In this document: in pieces, positions 10,128 to 16,654 of the stretch
Numbering within the stretch: the stretch's first letter is position 1
Layout of the letters: each line of letters starts with the position of its first letter
Source: Adhaeribacter sp.
Lineage (GTDB): Bacteria; Bacteroidota; Bacteroidia; Cytophagales; Hymenobacteraceae
Direction: 5' to 3'
Assembly (NCBI GenBank): GCA_028288395.1
Contig: JAQBNV010000156.1
Coordinates: 1-16,654 of the forward strand
Length of the DNA: 16,654 bases
The notes under the pieces: generated by a model
Told to the model about the DNA's origin: nothing
Database searches by the model: none
Seen by the model: only the letters and a program-made list of their open reading frames with translations
Position numbers and translations under genes: made by a program

Positions 10128-11351
10128 ATGGCCGAAATTACCTGCTCCTTCTGTGGCAAAACAAAAAAAGAAGTTTCCGTCATGATTTCGGGCATTAATG
10201 CCCACATTTGTGAACGGTGCATCGGTCAGGCGCAACAAATCCTGAATGAGGAAAATAAAATCCGGTCGAGCAGCAAGAGTCCGAAGTTCAACCTCATTAA
10301 GCCCCGGGAAATGAAAGACTACCTCGACCAGTTTGTGGTGGGTCAGGAAGAAGCTAAAAAAGTAATGTGCGTGGCCGTATATAATCACTACAAGCGGTTG
10401 ATGCAGAAAACCACCGACGAGGACGTGGTTATCGAAAAATCAAATATCATCATGGCGGGCGAAACGGGTACCGGCAAGACTTTTCTAGCCCGGATGCTGG
10501 CCGGTATTTTACAGGTTCCGTTTTGTATTGCCGATGCAACGGTTTTAACCGAAGCCGGCTACGTGGGCGAAGACGTGGAGAGTATTCTGACCCGGTTGTT
10601 ACAAGCCGCCGATTACAACCTGGAAGCCGCCGAGCGGGGCATTGTGTATATCGACGAAATTGATAAAATTGCCCGTAAAAGCGATAACCCGTCAATCACC
10701 CGCGATGTAAGTGGCGAAGGCGTGCAGCAGGCCATGCTGAAATTACTGGAAGGCACTTCCGTGAACGTACCACCCCAAGGTGGCCGCAAACACCCGGAGC
10801 AAAAAATGATATCGGTTAATACCGAAAATATACTATTTATCTGTGGCGGGGCTTTTGTGGGCATCGAGCGCCTTATTAAGAGCCGTTTAAACGCTAAACC
10901 AATTGGCTTTGCCAAAACATCGGTGGATGCCTTTACCGAACAGGAAGATTTTCTGAAATATATCTCGGCCCAGGATCTGAAAGCTTTTGGCTTGATTTCG
11001 GAACTGATTGGTCGCCTGCCGGTGCTTACTTATCTGCATCCCCTGGATAAGAAAACGCTGCGCCTGATTCTGACCGAGCCGAAAAACTCCTTGGTGAAGC
11101 AATACCAGCGTTTGTTTGGAATGGAAAATATTGCTATTTCTTTCGACGAGGAAGCCCTGGAATATATCGTGGAAAAAGCAGCTGAATTTAAATTAGGTGC
11201 CCGCGGTCTACGCTCAATCTGCGAAAGCATCATGACCGAAGCCATGTTTGAATTACCTTCGCAGGAAGACGTGAAAGAACTAATGATTGACCTGAATTAT
11301 GCCCGCAATCAATTCGAAAAATCATCGCTGAAACAACTGCGGGTGGCTTAG
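10128..11351 (+). CDS. clpX: ATP-dependent Clp protease ATP-binding subunit ClpX
   Basis: This 407-residue AAA+ unfoldase recognises tagged or native substrates and feeds them into ClpP. The N-terminal zinc finger has four cysteines (C6, C9, C28, C31). The ATPase shows Walker A GETGTGKT (111-118), the pore loop GYVGED (144-149) and Walker B IVYIDEID (172-179). The IGF tripeptide at 259-261 is the loop that docks ClpP. The sensor-2 region GARGLRS lies near the C-terminus. The frame is open upstream to 10068, but ATG at 10128 gives [11 protein letters not shown], the expected start. The -7 promoter box at 10063-10070 places transcription start after the 10068 codon. In many bacteria clpX directly follows clpP; here mcrBC separates them, so clpX needs its own promoter. 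Confidence 0.97.
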   Translation: MAEITCSFCGKTKKEVSVMISGINAHICERCIGQAQQILNEENKIRSSSKSPKFNLIKPREMKDYLDQFVVGQEEAKKVMCVAVYNHYKRLMQKTTDEDVVIEKSNIIMAGETGTGKTFLARMLAGILQVPFCIADATVLTEAGYVGEDVESILTRLLQAADYNLEAAERGIVYIDEIDKIARKSDNPSITRDVSGEGVQQAMLKLLEGTSVNVPPQGGRKHPEQKMISVNTENILFICGGAFVGIERLIKSRLNAKPIGFAKTSVDAFTEQEDFLKYISAQDLKAFGLISELIGRLPVLTYLHPLDKKTLRLILTEPKNSLVKQYQRLFGMENIAISFDEEALEYIVEKAAEFKLGARGLRSICESIMTEAMFELPSQEDVKELMIDLNYARNQFEKSSLKQLRVA

Positions 11352-11363
11352 CGGCCTGGCGCT

Positions 11364-11400
11364 GGATGTTGGATACTAGCTATTCGATGTTTGATGTTCA
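11364..11400. repeat. Degenerate GATGTT repeats after clpX
   Basis: GGATGTT (11364-11370), CGATGTT (11385-11391) and TGATGTT (11392-11398) form a short, imperfect tandem-like cluster just after clpX. No function can be assigned. Confidence 0.4.
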
Positions 11401-11414
11401 TTTTTTGGATTGAT

Positions 11415-11462
11415 TTAAAAGCAGCAGCGGCTCCGGTAAACCGGAGCCGCTGCTGCTTTTAA
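11415..11462 (+). terminator. Perfect 22-bp hairpin, probable clpX terminator
   Basis: The arm at 11415-11436 (starting TTAAAAGCAGCAGCGG) is fully complementary to 11441-11462, with a TAAA loop. The 22-bp stem has a GC-rich core and A/T ends, so T residues follow the GC stem on both strands. It lies 64 bases after the clpX stop. It probably ends clpX transcription and may also work in reverse, but its perfection and length exceed what termination needs. Confidence 0.7.
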
Positions 11463-11907
11463 GGACGGACGAATTAAATTAAAGAGTCGCCTGCGTTTAA
11501 AGATTTGATACCAGCAAACCGGAAACTATTTACCCGCTTGCCTGCAAATTACTTAAAAGGCCCTATTGGGTGCGGGAATACTCTTTATGCACACGCACAT
11601 GGCACCAAAGTTACGCCGGGCCGGCCTTTAAGTAATATTTTTGTTCATTCCGGTAGCCGTTAAAATTATTTTCAGACAAGCCCTGCTTACATTGTGCTAA
11701 AGTAAGCAGGCTGGAAGAATGAGTCAGCGGAAATAAATTTTAATAAAAATTGGATGGGCCGAAAGGCACGGAAATAACTTCCGCGCCATATTCATTACCA
11801 TATTATTATTTTACCATATCATGCCGTATTGGGGCAATATCAGGTAGTAACAGCTTCGGAAAAACGATAAATAACCCGTTGCCGTACCGTTTGCAAATTT
11901 AATTACC
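11463..11907. other. Structured non-coding spacer between clpX and lpxB
   Basis: These 445 bases contain no coding frame I can support. Visible structure: an inverted pair ATTACTTAAAAGGCC (11548-11562) and GGCCTTTAAGTAAT (11623-11636) enclosing 60 bases; a 9-bp hairpin CCTGCTTAC/GTAAGCAGG (11682-11690 with 11702-11710); and three CCATAT motifs (11786, 11798, 11814). No clear terminator for lpxB was found. Confidence 0.45.
11548..11636. repeat. Inverted repeat pair enclosing an 89-base element
   Basis: The left arm ATTACTTAAAAGGCC (11548-11562) and right arm GGCCTTTAAGTAAT (11623-11636) match at 14 of 15 positions, differing by one A/T in the run. On the forward strand ATTTTTG follows the right arm. 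It could be a small structured RNA, a long-loop terminator or a remnant of a miniature mobile element. Confidence 0.45.
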
Positions 11908-13041
11908 TTAAGCCTGTACTTCAGCCGACGCCGGGTCTGCTAAATATTTTACCATCAGTTCGGCGGCTTTGGCGCCGGAGTTGGCTTCACCTAGTTTTTC
12001 GCGTATTTGCTGGTAGCCTTCTTTTTGCTTATTAATAAACGCTTTATCAAACAATATTTTCTTTAGCTCCGCGATGATATTCCGCCCGGTTAAATCATTC
12101 TGAATTAATTCGGTTACCAGCGGCTTATCGGCAATTAAGTTAACCAGCGAAATGTAAGGCACTTTTATAACGGCGCGGCCAATCCAGTAAGAAATCAGGC
12201 TGGTTGTATAACACACGACCTGGGGCACATCAAACAAAGCCGTTTCGAGGGTAGCCGTTCCGGAAGTAACCAGAGCCGCCTGGGAGTTGGCCAGCAAATC
12301 GTAAGTTTGGTCGTAAACGATTTTAATATTGGGGTCGCGGTTAAAATTCTCGTAATAGCTCTGGTTCAGGTTAGATACCGCCGCTACCACAAACTGGTAT
12401 TCGCGGAAGGCTGGCAGCACACTAAGCATGATAAACAGGATGCTTTCAATTTCCTGCTTCCGGCTCCCTGGTAGCACTGCGATAATGGGTTTGGGATTTA
12501 ATCTATTCCGCTGAATAAAATCGGGACTAGCCTGGTGGCTCCGGACTGTATCGACAATGGGATTACCAATATAATCTACTTTATACTCAAATTTGCGGTA
12601 AAATTCTTCCTCAAAAGGCAGAATCACAAACATACGGTCAACCAACTTTTTGATCGTCTGCACCCGGCCCTGGTTCCAGGCCCATATTTTGGGCGAAATG
12701 TAATAAAATACTTTCAGCCCTTGTTCTTTCGCAAATTTGGCAATACGTAAATTAAAGCCGGCATAATCTACCAGGATGACCACGTCGGGCTTGTGTTTTA
12801 GAATATCGGTTTTGCATTCCCGGAGAAACTGGACAATTTTGAGGGTATTGGCAGCAGTCTCTAAAAAACCCATAAAAGCCATCTCTCTGTAATGCCGCAC
12901 CATTTCCCCGCCAGCTTCCTGCATCATGTCGCCGCCCCAGCACCGGAAACTAGCTTCCGGGTCCTGTTTTTTCAGCTCTTTCATCAGGCTGGCCGCATGC
13001 ATGTCTCCGGATCGCTCTCCCGCGATAATGTAATATTTCAA
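11908..13041 (-). CDS. lpxB: Lipid-A-disaccharide synthase
   Basis: This 377-residue glycosyltransferase (family GT19) joins UDP-2,3-diacylglucosamine to lipid X, making the disaccharide of lipid A at the inner face of the cytoplasmic membrane. Family motifs: AGERSGDMHAA (7-17); VDYAGFNLRIAKFAK (91-105) with D92 as the likely catalytic aspartate; YYISPKIWAWNQGRV (113-127); LPGSRKQEI (190-198); and TSGTATLETALF (259-270). Length is normal. The start is TTG at 13041: it gives MKYYIIAGERSGD, the standard N-terminus, and a stop codon lies three codons upstream. It is the last gene of a reverse-strand run, 129 bases after the PTPS/QueD gene, and that gap holds AT-rich 14-bp tandem repeats. Whether it is in the same transcript is not clear. 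A second lipopolysaccharide gene, hldD, lies nearby. Confidence 0.97.
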   Translation of the reverse strand: MKYYIIAGERSGDMHAASLMKELKKQDPEASFRCWGGDMMQEAGGEMVRHYREMAFMGFLETAANTLKIVQFLRECKTDILKHKPDVVILVDYAGFNLRIAKFAKEQGLKVFYYISPKIWAWNQGRVQTIKKLVDRMFVILPFEEEFYRKFEYKVDYIGNPIVDTVRSHQASPDFIQRNRLNPKPIIAVLPGSRKQEIESILFIMLSVLPAFREYQFVVAAVSNLNQSYYENFNRDPNIKIVYDQTYDLLANSQAALVTSGTATLETALFDVPQVVCYTTSLISYWIGRAVIKVPYISLVNLIADKPLVTELIQNDLTGRNIIAELKKILFDKAFINKQKEGYQQIREKLGEANSGAKAAELMVKYLADPASAEVQA

Positions 13042-13060
13042 TACTTTCTAATTAAATTAT

Positions 13061-13140
13061 GAATTACAAATTACGAATTACAAATTGATAACTGCTAATT
13101 ATTGATTGCTGCTTGTTATTTGTTAATTGTTATTTGTTGA
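13061..13140. repeat. Two AT-rich 14-bp tandem repeat pairs in the PTPS-lpxB gap
   Basis: GAATTACAAATTAC (13061-13074) is followed at once by GAATTACAAATTGA (13075-13088). Further on, TTGTTATTTGTTAA (13113-13126) is followed at once by TTGTTATTTGTTGA (13127-13140). Both units are 14 bases long and copies differ at one or two positions. They lie directly upstream of the lpxB start on the reverse strand. Confidence 0.75.
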
Positions 13141-13170
13141 TTATTATTTCTAAGTACTAATAATTAAAAG

Positions 13171-13587
13171 CTAATCTCCGTAATATTCCACAAAGTTGCG
13201 GGGCGTTTCATAAAGTTTCAGGCAATGCAGCCGGGCCGAAGACATCTGCGGAATAAGCGGTTGCAGAATTTCCCAGAAAGAGAGAACCAGGTTTTCGGTA
13301 CTCGCTAGTTTCCCTTGCATAAACGGCACATCCAGGTTCAGGTTTTTGTGGTCAACGGCATCTATAATATGCTCCCGGATAAGGATGCTTAATTGTTTCA
13401 GGTCGATGATGAAGCCGGTTTCGGGATCTGGCGATCCTTTTACCGTAACTATCAGCTCATAATTATGCCCATGCCAGTTTACATTAGAACAAGGCCCAAA
13501 CACCTCCCTGTTCTTCTCCTCCGACCAATTGGGGTTAGCCAGCTTATGCGCGGCATTAAAATGCTCTAATCTGCTTAAGTAAACCAT
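13171..13587 (-). CDS. 6-pyruvoyl-tetrahydropterin synthase / QueD family protein
   Basis: This 138-residue enzyme acts on 7,8-dihydroneopterin triphosphate; the product is either 6-carboxytetrahydropterin (queuosine precursor, QueD) or 6-pyruvoyl-tetrahydropterin (biopterin route). Zinc ligands H14, H39 and H41 are present (AAHK, WHGHNY). The catalytic cysteine is C33, with the D79-H80 pair (AVDHKNLN) and E127 (YETP) completing the site. The cysteine-to-HGH spacing is C-x5-H, as I recall for animal PTPS (CNNPNGHGHNY); E. coli QueD has C-x3-H. Length suits a T-fold subunit. Its ATG overlaps the stop of the upstream permease gene by one base (TAATG), so the two are translationally coupled. No other queuosine gene (queC, queE, folE) is visible. 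The symbol is left open because the product cannot be decided from sequence. Confidence 0.92.
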   Translation of the reverse strand: MVYLSRLEHFNAAHKLANPNWSEEKNREVFGPCSNVNWHGHNYELIVTVKGSPDPETGFIIDLKQLSILIREHIIDAVDHKNLNLDVPFMQGKLASTENLVLSFWEILQPLIPQMSSARLHCLKLYETPRNFVEYYGD

Positions 13588-14591
13588 TAATTAAATTTAT
13601 AACTCTTTTTCAGGAGCAAATATACGAAGAAAGGCACACCAATGAACGAAGTTATGATACCAATTGGCAAACCGGCCGGCGGATATATTAACCGTGATAA
13701 AATATCGCAGCCCATCATGAACAATCCGCCAAGCAAAGCACACAGTAATAAATTTAATTTGTGCGTAAGGCCCAGCAAACCCCGTGTCACGTGCGGAATA
13801 ATTAAGCCCACAAAACCGACCGAACCGGCCAGCGCCACGCTAAAACCTGTTAATACCGAAACTGTAGCCAGCATCAGCCAGCGGGTACGAGCGACCGGTA
13901 CGCCCAAAGTAACGGCCCGTTCGGCTCCCAAAAGCAATATATTCAGTTCTTTCTGCAAAAAAAAGAATAAACCCAAAGCAATGGCCAGCCCGGCGGCCGG
14001 GTACGGCAATAGATGCCAATCGGCGCGGCCAAAATCACCCATCGACCAGAACAAAATAGAACGCAACGCACTCTCGGAACCCGATAAAAAAGTAAATAAC
14101 CCTAACAGGGCCGTCAGAAAAGAGCTGACCGCAATACCGGCCAGCAGCAATTGCGACGGAATTATCTGCCCTTTGCGGTAGCCCAAGGCAATAACCAATA
14201 AAGTAACCAGAAAAGCACCGGCTAAGGCAAACAAAGGCGGCAGGTACAAACCACCCCAACTTGTCAGGATGAAACCCCCAATACTCATAGCCGCCCCCAG
14301 CGAGGCACCGGAGGCGGTACCCAGAATATAAGGGTCGGCGAGCGCATTATTTACCATGGCCTGCATGAGGTAACCCGAAAAAGCCAGTGAACCACCCACC
14401 AGCAGGGCGAGCAGCAGGCGGGGCAGGCGTAACTGTACAATTGCAAAGTGGACCTGGTTATCGGGGTTATAATGCAACAGCGCCTGCATAATATCGGTAT
14501 AACTAGCTTTAAAGCTCCCGATAGACAGCCCCCAGAACGCCATCAACCCAACTAAAAACAATACCATTAGAAAAATAAAAGCCTGTTTCAT
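13587..14591 (-). CDS. FecCD/BtuC-family ABC transporter permease
   Basis: This 334-residue integral membrane protein should form the dimeric channel that imports a metal chelate such as cobalamin, haem or an iron-siderophore. The family pattern is clear: RLPRLLLALLVGGSLAFSG (about 55-73), ALADPYILGTASGASLGA (83-100) and the C-terminal GSVGFVGLIIPHVTR loop that contacts the ATPase. About ten hydrophobic helices are visible. The ATG at 14591 overlaps the stop of the binding-protein gene by 4 bases (ATGA), so both come from one transcript. The neighbouring binding protein is BtuF-like, which makes cobalamin the best guess, so btuC is a reasonable provisional name. An ABC ATPase gene is not present in the window and must lie elsewhere. 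Confidence 0.93.
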   Translation of the reverse strand: MKQAFIFLMVLFLVGLMAFWGLSIGSFKASYTDIMQALLHYNPDNQVHFAIVQLRLPRLLLALLVGGSLAFSGYLMQAMVNNALADPYILGTASGASLGAAMSIGGFILTSWGGLYLPPLFALAGAFLVTLLVIALGYRKGQIIPSQLLLAGIAVSSFLTALLGLFTFLSGSESALRSILFWSMGDFGRADWHLLPYPAAGLAIALGLFFFLQKELNILLLGAERAVTLGVPVARTRWLMLATVSVLTGFSVALAGSVGFVGLIIPHVTRGLLGLTHKLNLLLCALLGGLFMMGCDILSRLIYPPAGLPIGIITSFIGVPFFVYLLLKKSYKFN

Positions 14592-15505
14592 AGGGCCAGA
14601 AAGGACTTCAGTTCCCGGATAGATTCCACTACCCGCGGCCCCGGCCGGGACATTAAATTATCGGTAGGGGCAAATATTTTTTTATGCCGATAAGCATTTA
14701 TTTTCTTTAGCTCCGGGTATTGCTGAAAAAAGGTAGTTTCCATTTCGGCAGGCGTACCGCCCAGCAGCACATCGGGGTTTAGCTTTAAAATATACTCGCG
14801 GGTTAAGGCCGGATAAGGCTGCGCAAATATTTCCGTAACAGCATTTTCGGCGCCGAGGTAACGGAGCTTATCAGTAAAAAGCGTATTCTGCCCGAATACA
14901 AAAATCGGATCGTGCCAGGTAATAGCCAGCACCCGGAGTTTAGGGCTGGCCTTGTTTATGCGCAATTGAGCTAGTTCTGTTCCTAACGAATCGATTACCC
15001 GCTGGGCGGCCTTTTCGCGGTGTAGCAAACGTCCTATATCCCGCAAACCCCGAAAAATATCAGTTACCTTTTCAAATTTCTGGAAATAAACCGGAATATT
15101 TAAATCCTGCAGCTTAGCGGCCACTTCGGCGGAGGTAATGCCTTCTACCGTAAAAACCAAATCGGGCTTGAGCAGTACTATTTTCTCGTAATCCATGGGA
15201 TAGTTGTTTACCACAGGCTTCTCTTTTACCTGGTCCGGGTAATCGCAGTTCTGGGTGCGGCCCACAATGGTATTTTCCTCGGCTACGGCATACAGCATTT
15301 CGGTGGCCGAAGGTGCCAGGGCCATTATTCGCTGTGGATTTTGGGGCACCTTTATTTTCCGGCCAGTATCGTCTGTAACCAAAATGAAACCGTTTTGCGG
15401 CGGAGACGTTTTTTTGCTTTCGCAGGCCAGGTTCAGGACCAGCGTTATCAGGACCAGGAAAAAGTAAAACCGGCGGTAAAAAAAAGAGATGGCAAATATT
15501 GACAT
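14588..15505 (-). CDS. BtuF-like ABC transporter substrate-binding lipoprotein
   Basis: This 305-residue periplasmic binding protein captures a chelate and delivers it to the FecCD permease. The N-terminus is basic and then hydrophobic (about residues 11-27), ending in LNLAC, so it is probably a lipoprotein anchored at C28; N at position -3 makes the lipobox imperfect. The mature part shows the class III binding-protein pattern: PQRIMALAPSATEMLYAV (57-74), GRTQNCDYP (82-90) and KPDLVF. These are strongly BtuF-like; the CDYP motif is common in cobalamin-binding members. A long helix between two lobes is predicted around residues 150-180. It heads the btuF-btuC-PTPS run and lies divergent from hldD across 101 bases. 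No cobalamin riboswitch fits in that short leader. Ligand is inferred. Confidence 0.9.
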   Translation of the reverse strand: MSIFAISFFYRRFYFFLVLITLVLNLACESKKTSPPQNGFILVTDDTGRKIKVPQNPQRIMALAPSATEMLYAVAEENTIVGRTQNCDYPDQVKEKPVVNNYPMDYEKIVLLKPDLVFTVEGITSAEVAAKLQDLNIPVYFQKFEKVTDIFRGLRDIGRLLHREKAAQRVIDSLGTELAQLRINKASPKLRVLAITWHDPIFVFGQNTLFTDKLRYLGAENAVTEIFAQPYPALTREYILKLNPDVLLGGTPAEMETTFFQQYPELKKINAYRHKKIFAPTDNLMSRPGPRVVESIRELKSFLAL

Positions 15506-15606
15506 GAGGCTAAAATAGACCGGTCCGTTTATTTAACGTAAAAGGCCGTATCGTTTTTTTCGTAAATTTAGCCTAATTATTCAGATACCCTTACACAACA
15601 ACCGCT
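15506..15606. promoter_or_regulatory. Divergent promoter region between the btuF-like gene and hldD
   Basis: These 101 bases must hold promoters for both strands. TAAATTTA at 15563-15570 is a near match (last base differs) to the forward -7 box, about 35 bases before hldD, without a clear -33 box. A GACCGGTC palindrome lies at about 15518-15525, in the btuF-like leader. No riboswitch is recognisable. Confidence 0.35.
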
Positions 15607-16572
15607 ATGATAGTAGTAACCGGTGCCGCTGGCTTTATTGGTTCTTGCCTTGTTTCCCGCTTAAATGCCGATAATTTTAACGATATAGTCGTCGTGGATA
15701 ATTTTACGGTTGCCCGGAAAGAGCCAAACCTACAGGGTAAAAAAATAAAGTTATTCGTAGATCGTATGGAATTCCCGGACTGGCTGGACAAGAACTACGA
15801 AGAAGTGGAATTTATTTTTCATTTGGGTGCCCGCACCGACACCACCGAGATAAGCAAAGCCATTTTCGATCTCCTGAACCTGGAATATTCTAAAAAAGTG
15901 TGGCTGGCCTGCTGCGAATACCAGATTCCGTTGGTGTATGCTTCGTCGGCAGCTACGTACGGCGCCGGTAAATTGGGGTACGAAGACGACGAAAATTTAA
16001 TCGACCTTTTAAATCCGCTCAATCCGTACGGCGAATCGAAAAATGATTTTGACAAATGGGCGCTGCAGCAAACAGCCAAACCTTTCTTCTGGGCCGGACT
16101 CAAATTTTTCAACGTTTACGGCCCCAACGAATACCACAAAGGCCGTATGGCTTCAGTAGTACTGCAAGCTTTCCGGCAGATAGAGGAACGGGGCCGGCTG
16201 GAGCTTTTCCGTTCCCACAACCCCGAGTACGCCGACGGCGAGCAAAAACGGGATTTTATTTACGTAAAAGATGTGGTGGAAATTTGCCTTTTCCTGATGC
16301 ATCACCGCCAAAACAGTGGTATCTACAACGTAGGCTCCGGACAGGCCCGTACCTTCCTGGACTTAGCCTTTAATACCTTTGAGGCTTTGGGCCGCGAAGT
16401 AAATATCGACTTTAAAGATACGCCATCCGATATCCGCGACAACTACCAATATTTTACCCAAGCCACCATGGATAAGCTGCGCGGCATCGGTTATACCAAA
16501 CCTTTTTATACCCTTGAAGAAGGTATTGGAGAATACGTACAGAAATATCTGATGCCCAATACTTATTATTAA
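15607..16572 (+). CDS. hldD: ADP-L-glycero-D-manno-heptose-6-epimerase
   Basis: This 321-residue short-chain dehydrogenase/epimerase makes the last conversion in ADP-heptose synthesis, flipping carbon 6 to give ADP-L-glycero-D-manno-heptose for the lipopolysaccharide core. The N-terminal Rossmann fold has GAAGFIG (6-12) and the acidic VVVDNF (28-33) expected for NADP-type binding. Family features follow: FHLGARTDTTE (71-81), YASSAATYG (111-119), YGESK with Y141 and K145, and NVYGPNEYHKGRMASV, where K178 matches the catalytic lysine of E. coli HldD. RDFIYVKDVV and IYNVGSG are further SDR-epimerase marks. Length is about 10 residues longer than in E. coli. The ATG at 15607 is the natural start. 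It is transcribed away from the btuF-like gene. Together with lpxB it supports a Gram-negative envelope. An alternative is a related NAD-sugar epimerase, but the NEYHKGRMASV motif argues strongly for HldD. Confidence 0.95.
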   Translation: MIVVTGAAGFIGSCLVSRLNADNFNDIVVVDNFTVARKEPNLQGKKIKLFVDRMEFPDWLDKNYEEVEFIFHLGARTDTTEISKAIFDLLNLEYSKKVWLACCEYQIPLVYASSAATYGAGKLGYEDDENLIDLLNPLNPYGESKNDFDKWALQQTAKPFFWAGLKFFNVYGPNEYHKGRMASVVLQAFRQIEERGRLELFRSHNPEYADGEQKRDFIYVKDVVEICLFLMHHRQNSGIYNVGSGQARTFLDLAFNTFEALGREVNIDFKDTPSDIRDNYQYFTQATMDKLRGIGYTKPFYTLEEGIGEYVQKYLMPNTYY

Positions 16573-16617
16573 TAAGTAACGGGACAAAATTAGATTGAAT
16601 TGTGTTTACTGCTCATT

Positions 16618-16654
16618 ATGGGCAAGATACGGGTAGTGGCATTAAAAGAAAAGG
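16618..16654 (+). CDS. Possible start of a further gene, cut by the window edge
   Basis: An ATG at 16618 opens a frame to the window edge (MGKIRVVALKEK), 45 bases after hldD. Twelve residues are too few to name it. It could equally be chance. Confidence 0.3.
   Translation, partial: MGKIRVVALKEK

Noticed and set aside
13061..13140. CRISPR-like array
   Set aside because: The repeats are directly abutting 14-mers without spacers, only two copies each, and no cas gene is present.
13642..14181. 179-codon forward frame within the permease gene
   Set aside because: It is an antisense shadow of a clear FecCD permease with family motifs across the whole region.
15506..15606. Cobalamin riboswitch upstream of the BtuF-like gene
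   Set aside because: The space is too short and no B12-box-like pattern is visible.

Overview
This window looks like a chromosomal segment of a Bacteroidota bacterium, probably order Cytophagales and close to Hymenobacteraceae; the family is an inference. Three things support this. Ideal Bacteroidota promoters of the form TTTG-N19-TAnnTTTG are present, the best one driving a tRNA-Leu. Shine-Dalgarno signals are mostly weak. A trigger factor/ClpP/ClpX chaperone-protease set of the Bacteroidota type sits in order, with a long ClpP N-terminus and a zinc-finger ClpX. Base composition is moderate, with AT-rich spacers.

Layout, left to right. (1) 1-1105 (-): a soluble PAS-domain histidine kinase whose C-terminal end runs off the window. 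(2) 1268-1786 (-): a 2'-5' RNA ligase family protein. (3) 2150-4378 (-): monomeric NADP-dependent isocitrate dehydrogenase, with a clear terminator. (4) 4953-5129 (+): promoter, tRNA-Leu(UAG) and terminator. (5) 5156-7307 (+): tig and clpP, separated by a strong terminator. (6) 7502-9803 (-): a two-gene McrBC type IV restriction system, lying on the opposite strand between clpP and clpX. (7) 10128-11351 (+): clpX. (8) 11352-11907: a 556-base spacer with several inverted repeats, including a perfect 22-bp hairpin. (9) 11908-15505 (-): btuF-like and btuC-like transport genes, a 6-pyruvoyl-tetrahydropterin synthase/QueD-family gene, then lpxB. (10) 15607-16572 (+): the heptose epimerase hldD. A possible new gene starts at 16618.

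How the genes work together. Tig folds nascent chains, while ClpX unfolds substrates and feeds them to ClpP; ClpX keeps the IGF loop used to dock ClpP. LpxB and HldD both serve lipopolysaccharide synthesis (lipid A disaccharide and core heptose). The btuF-btuC-PTPS genes overlap by 4 and 1 bases and must be co-translated, but no ABC ATPase gene is present here. The McrBC pair is the only clearly accessory element. Its McrB has an N-terminal domain unlike that of E. coli McrB. The spacer it shares with clpX holds a perfect DnaA-box sequence and a near match in opposite orientation.

No insertion sequence, CRISPR array, rRNA or prophage gene was found. I did not recognise a wholly new multi-gene system. 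The most interesting points are the McrBC insertion and its domain architecture, the DnaA-box-like sites, and the structured spacer after clpX.
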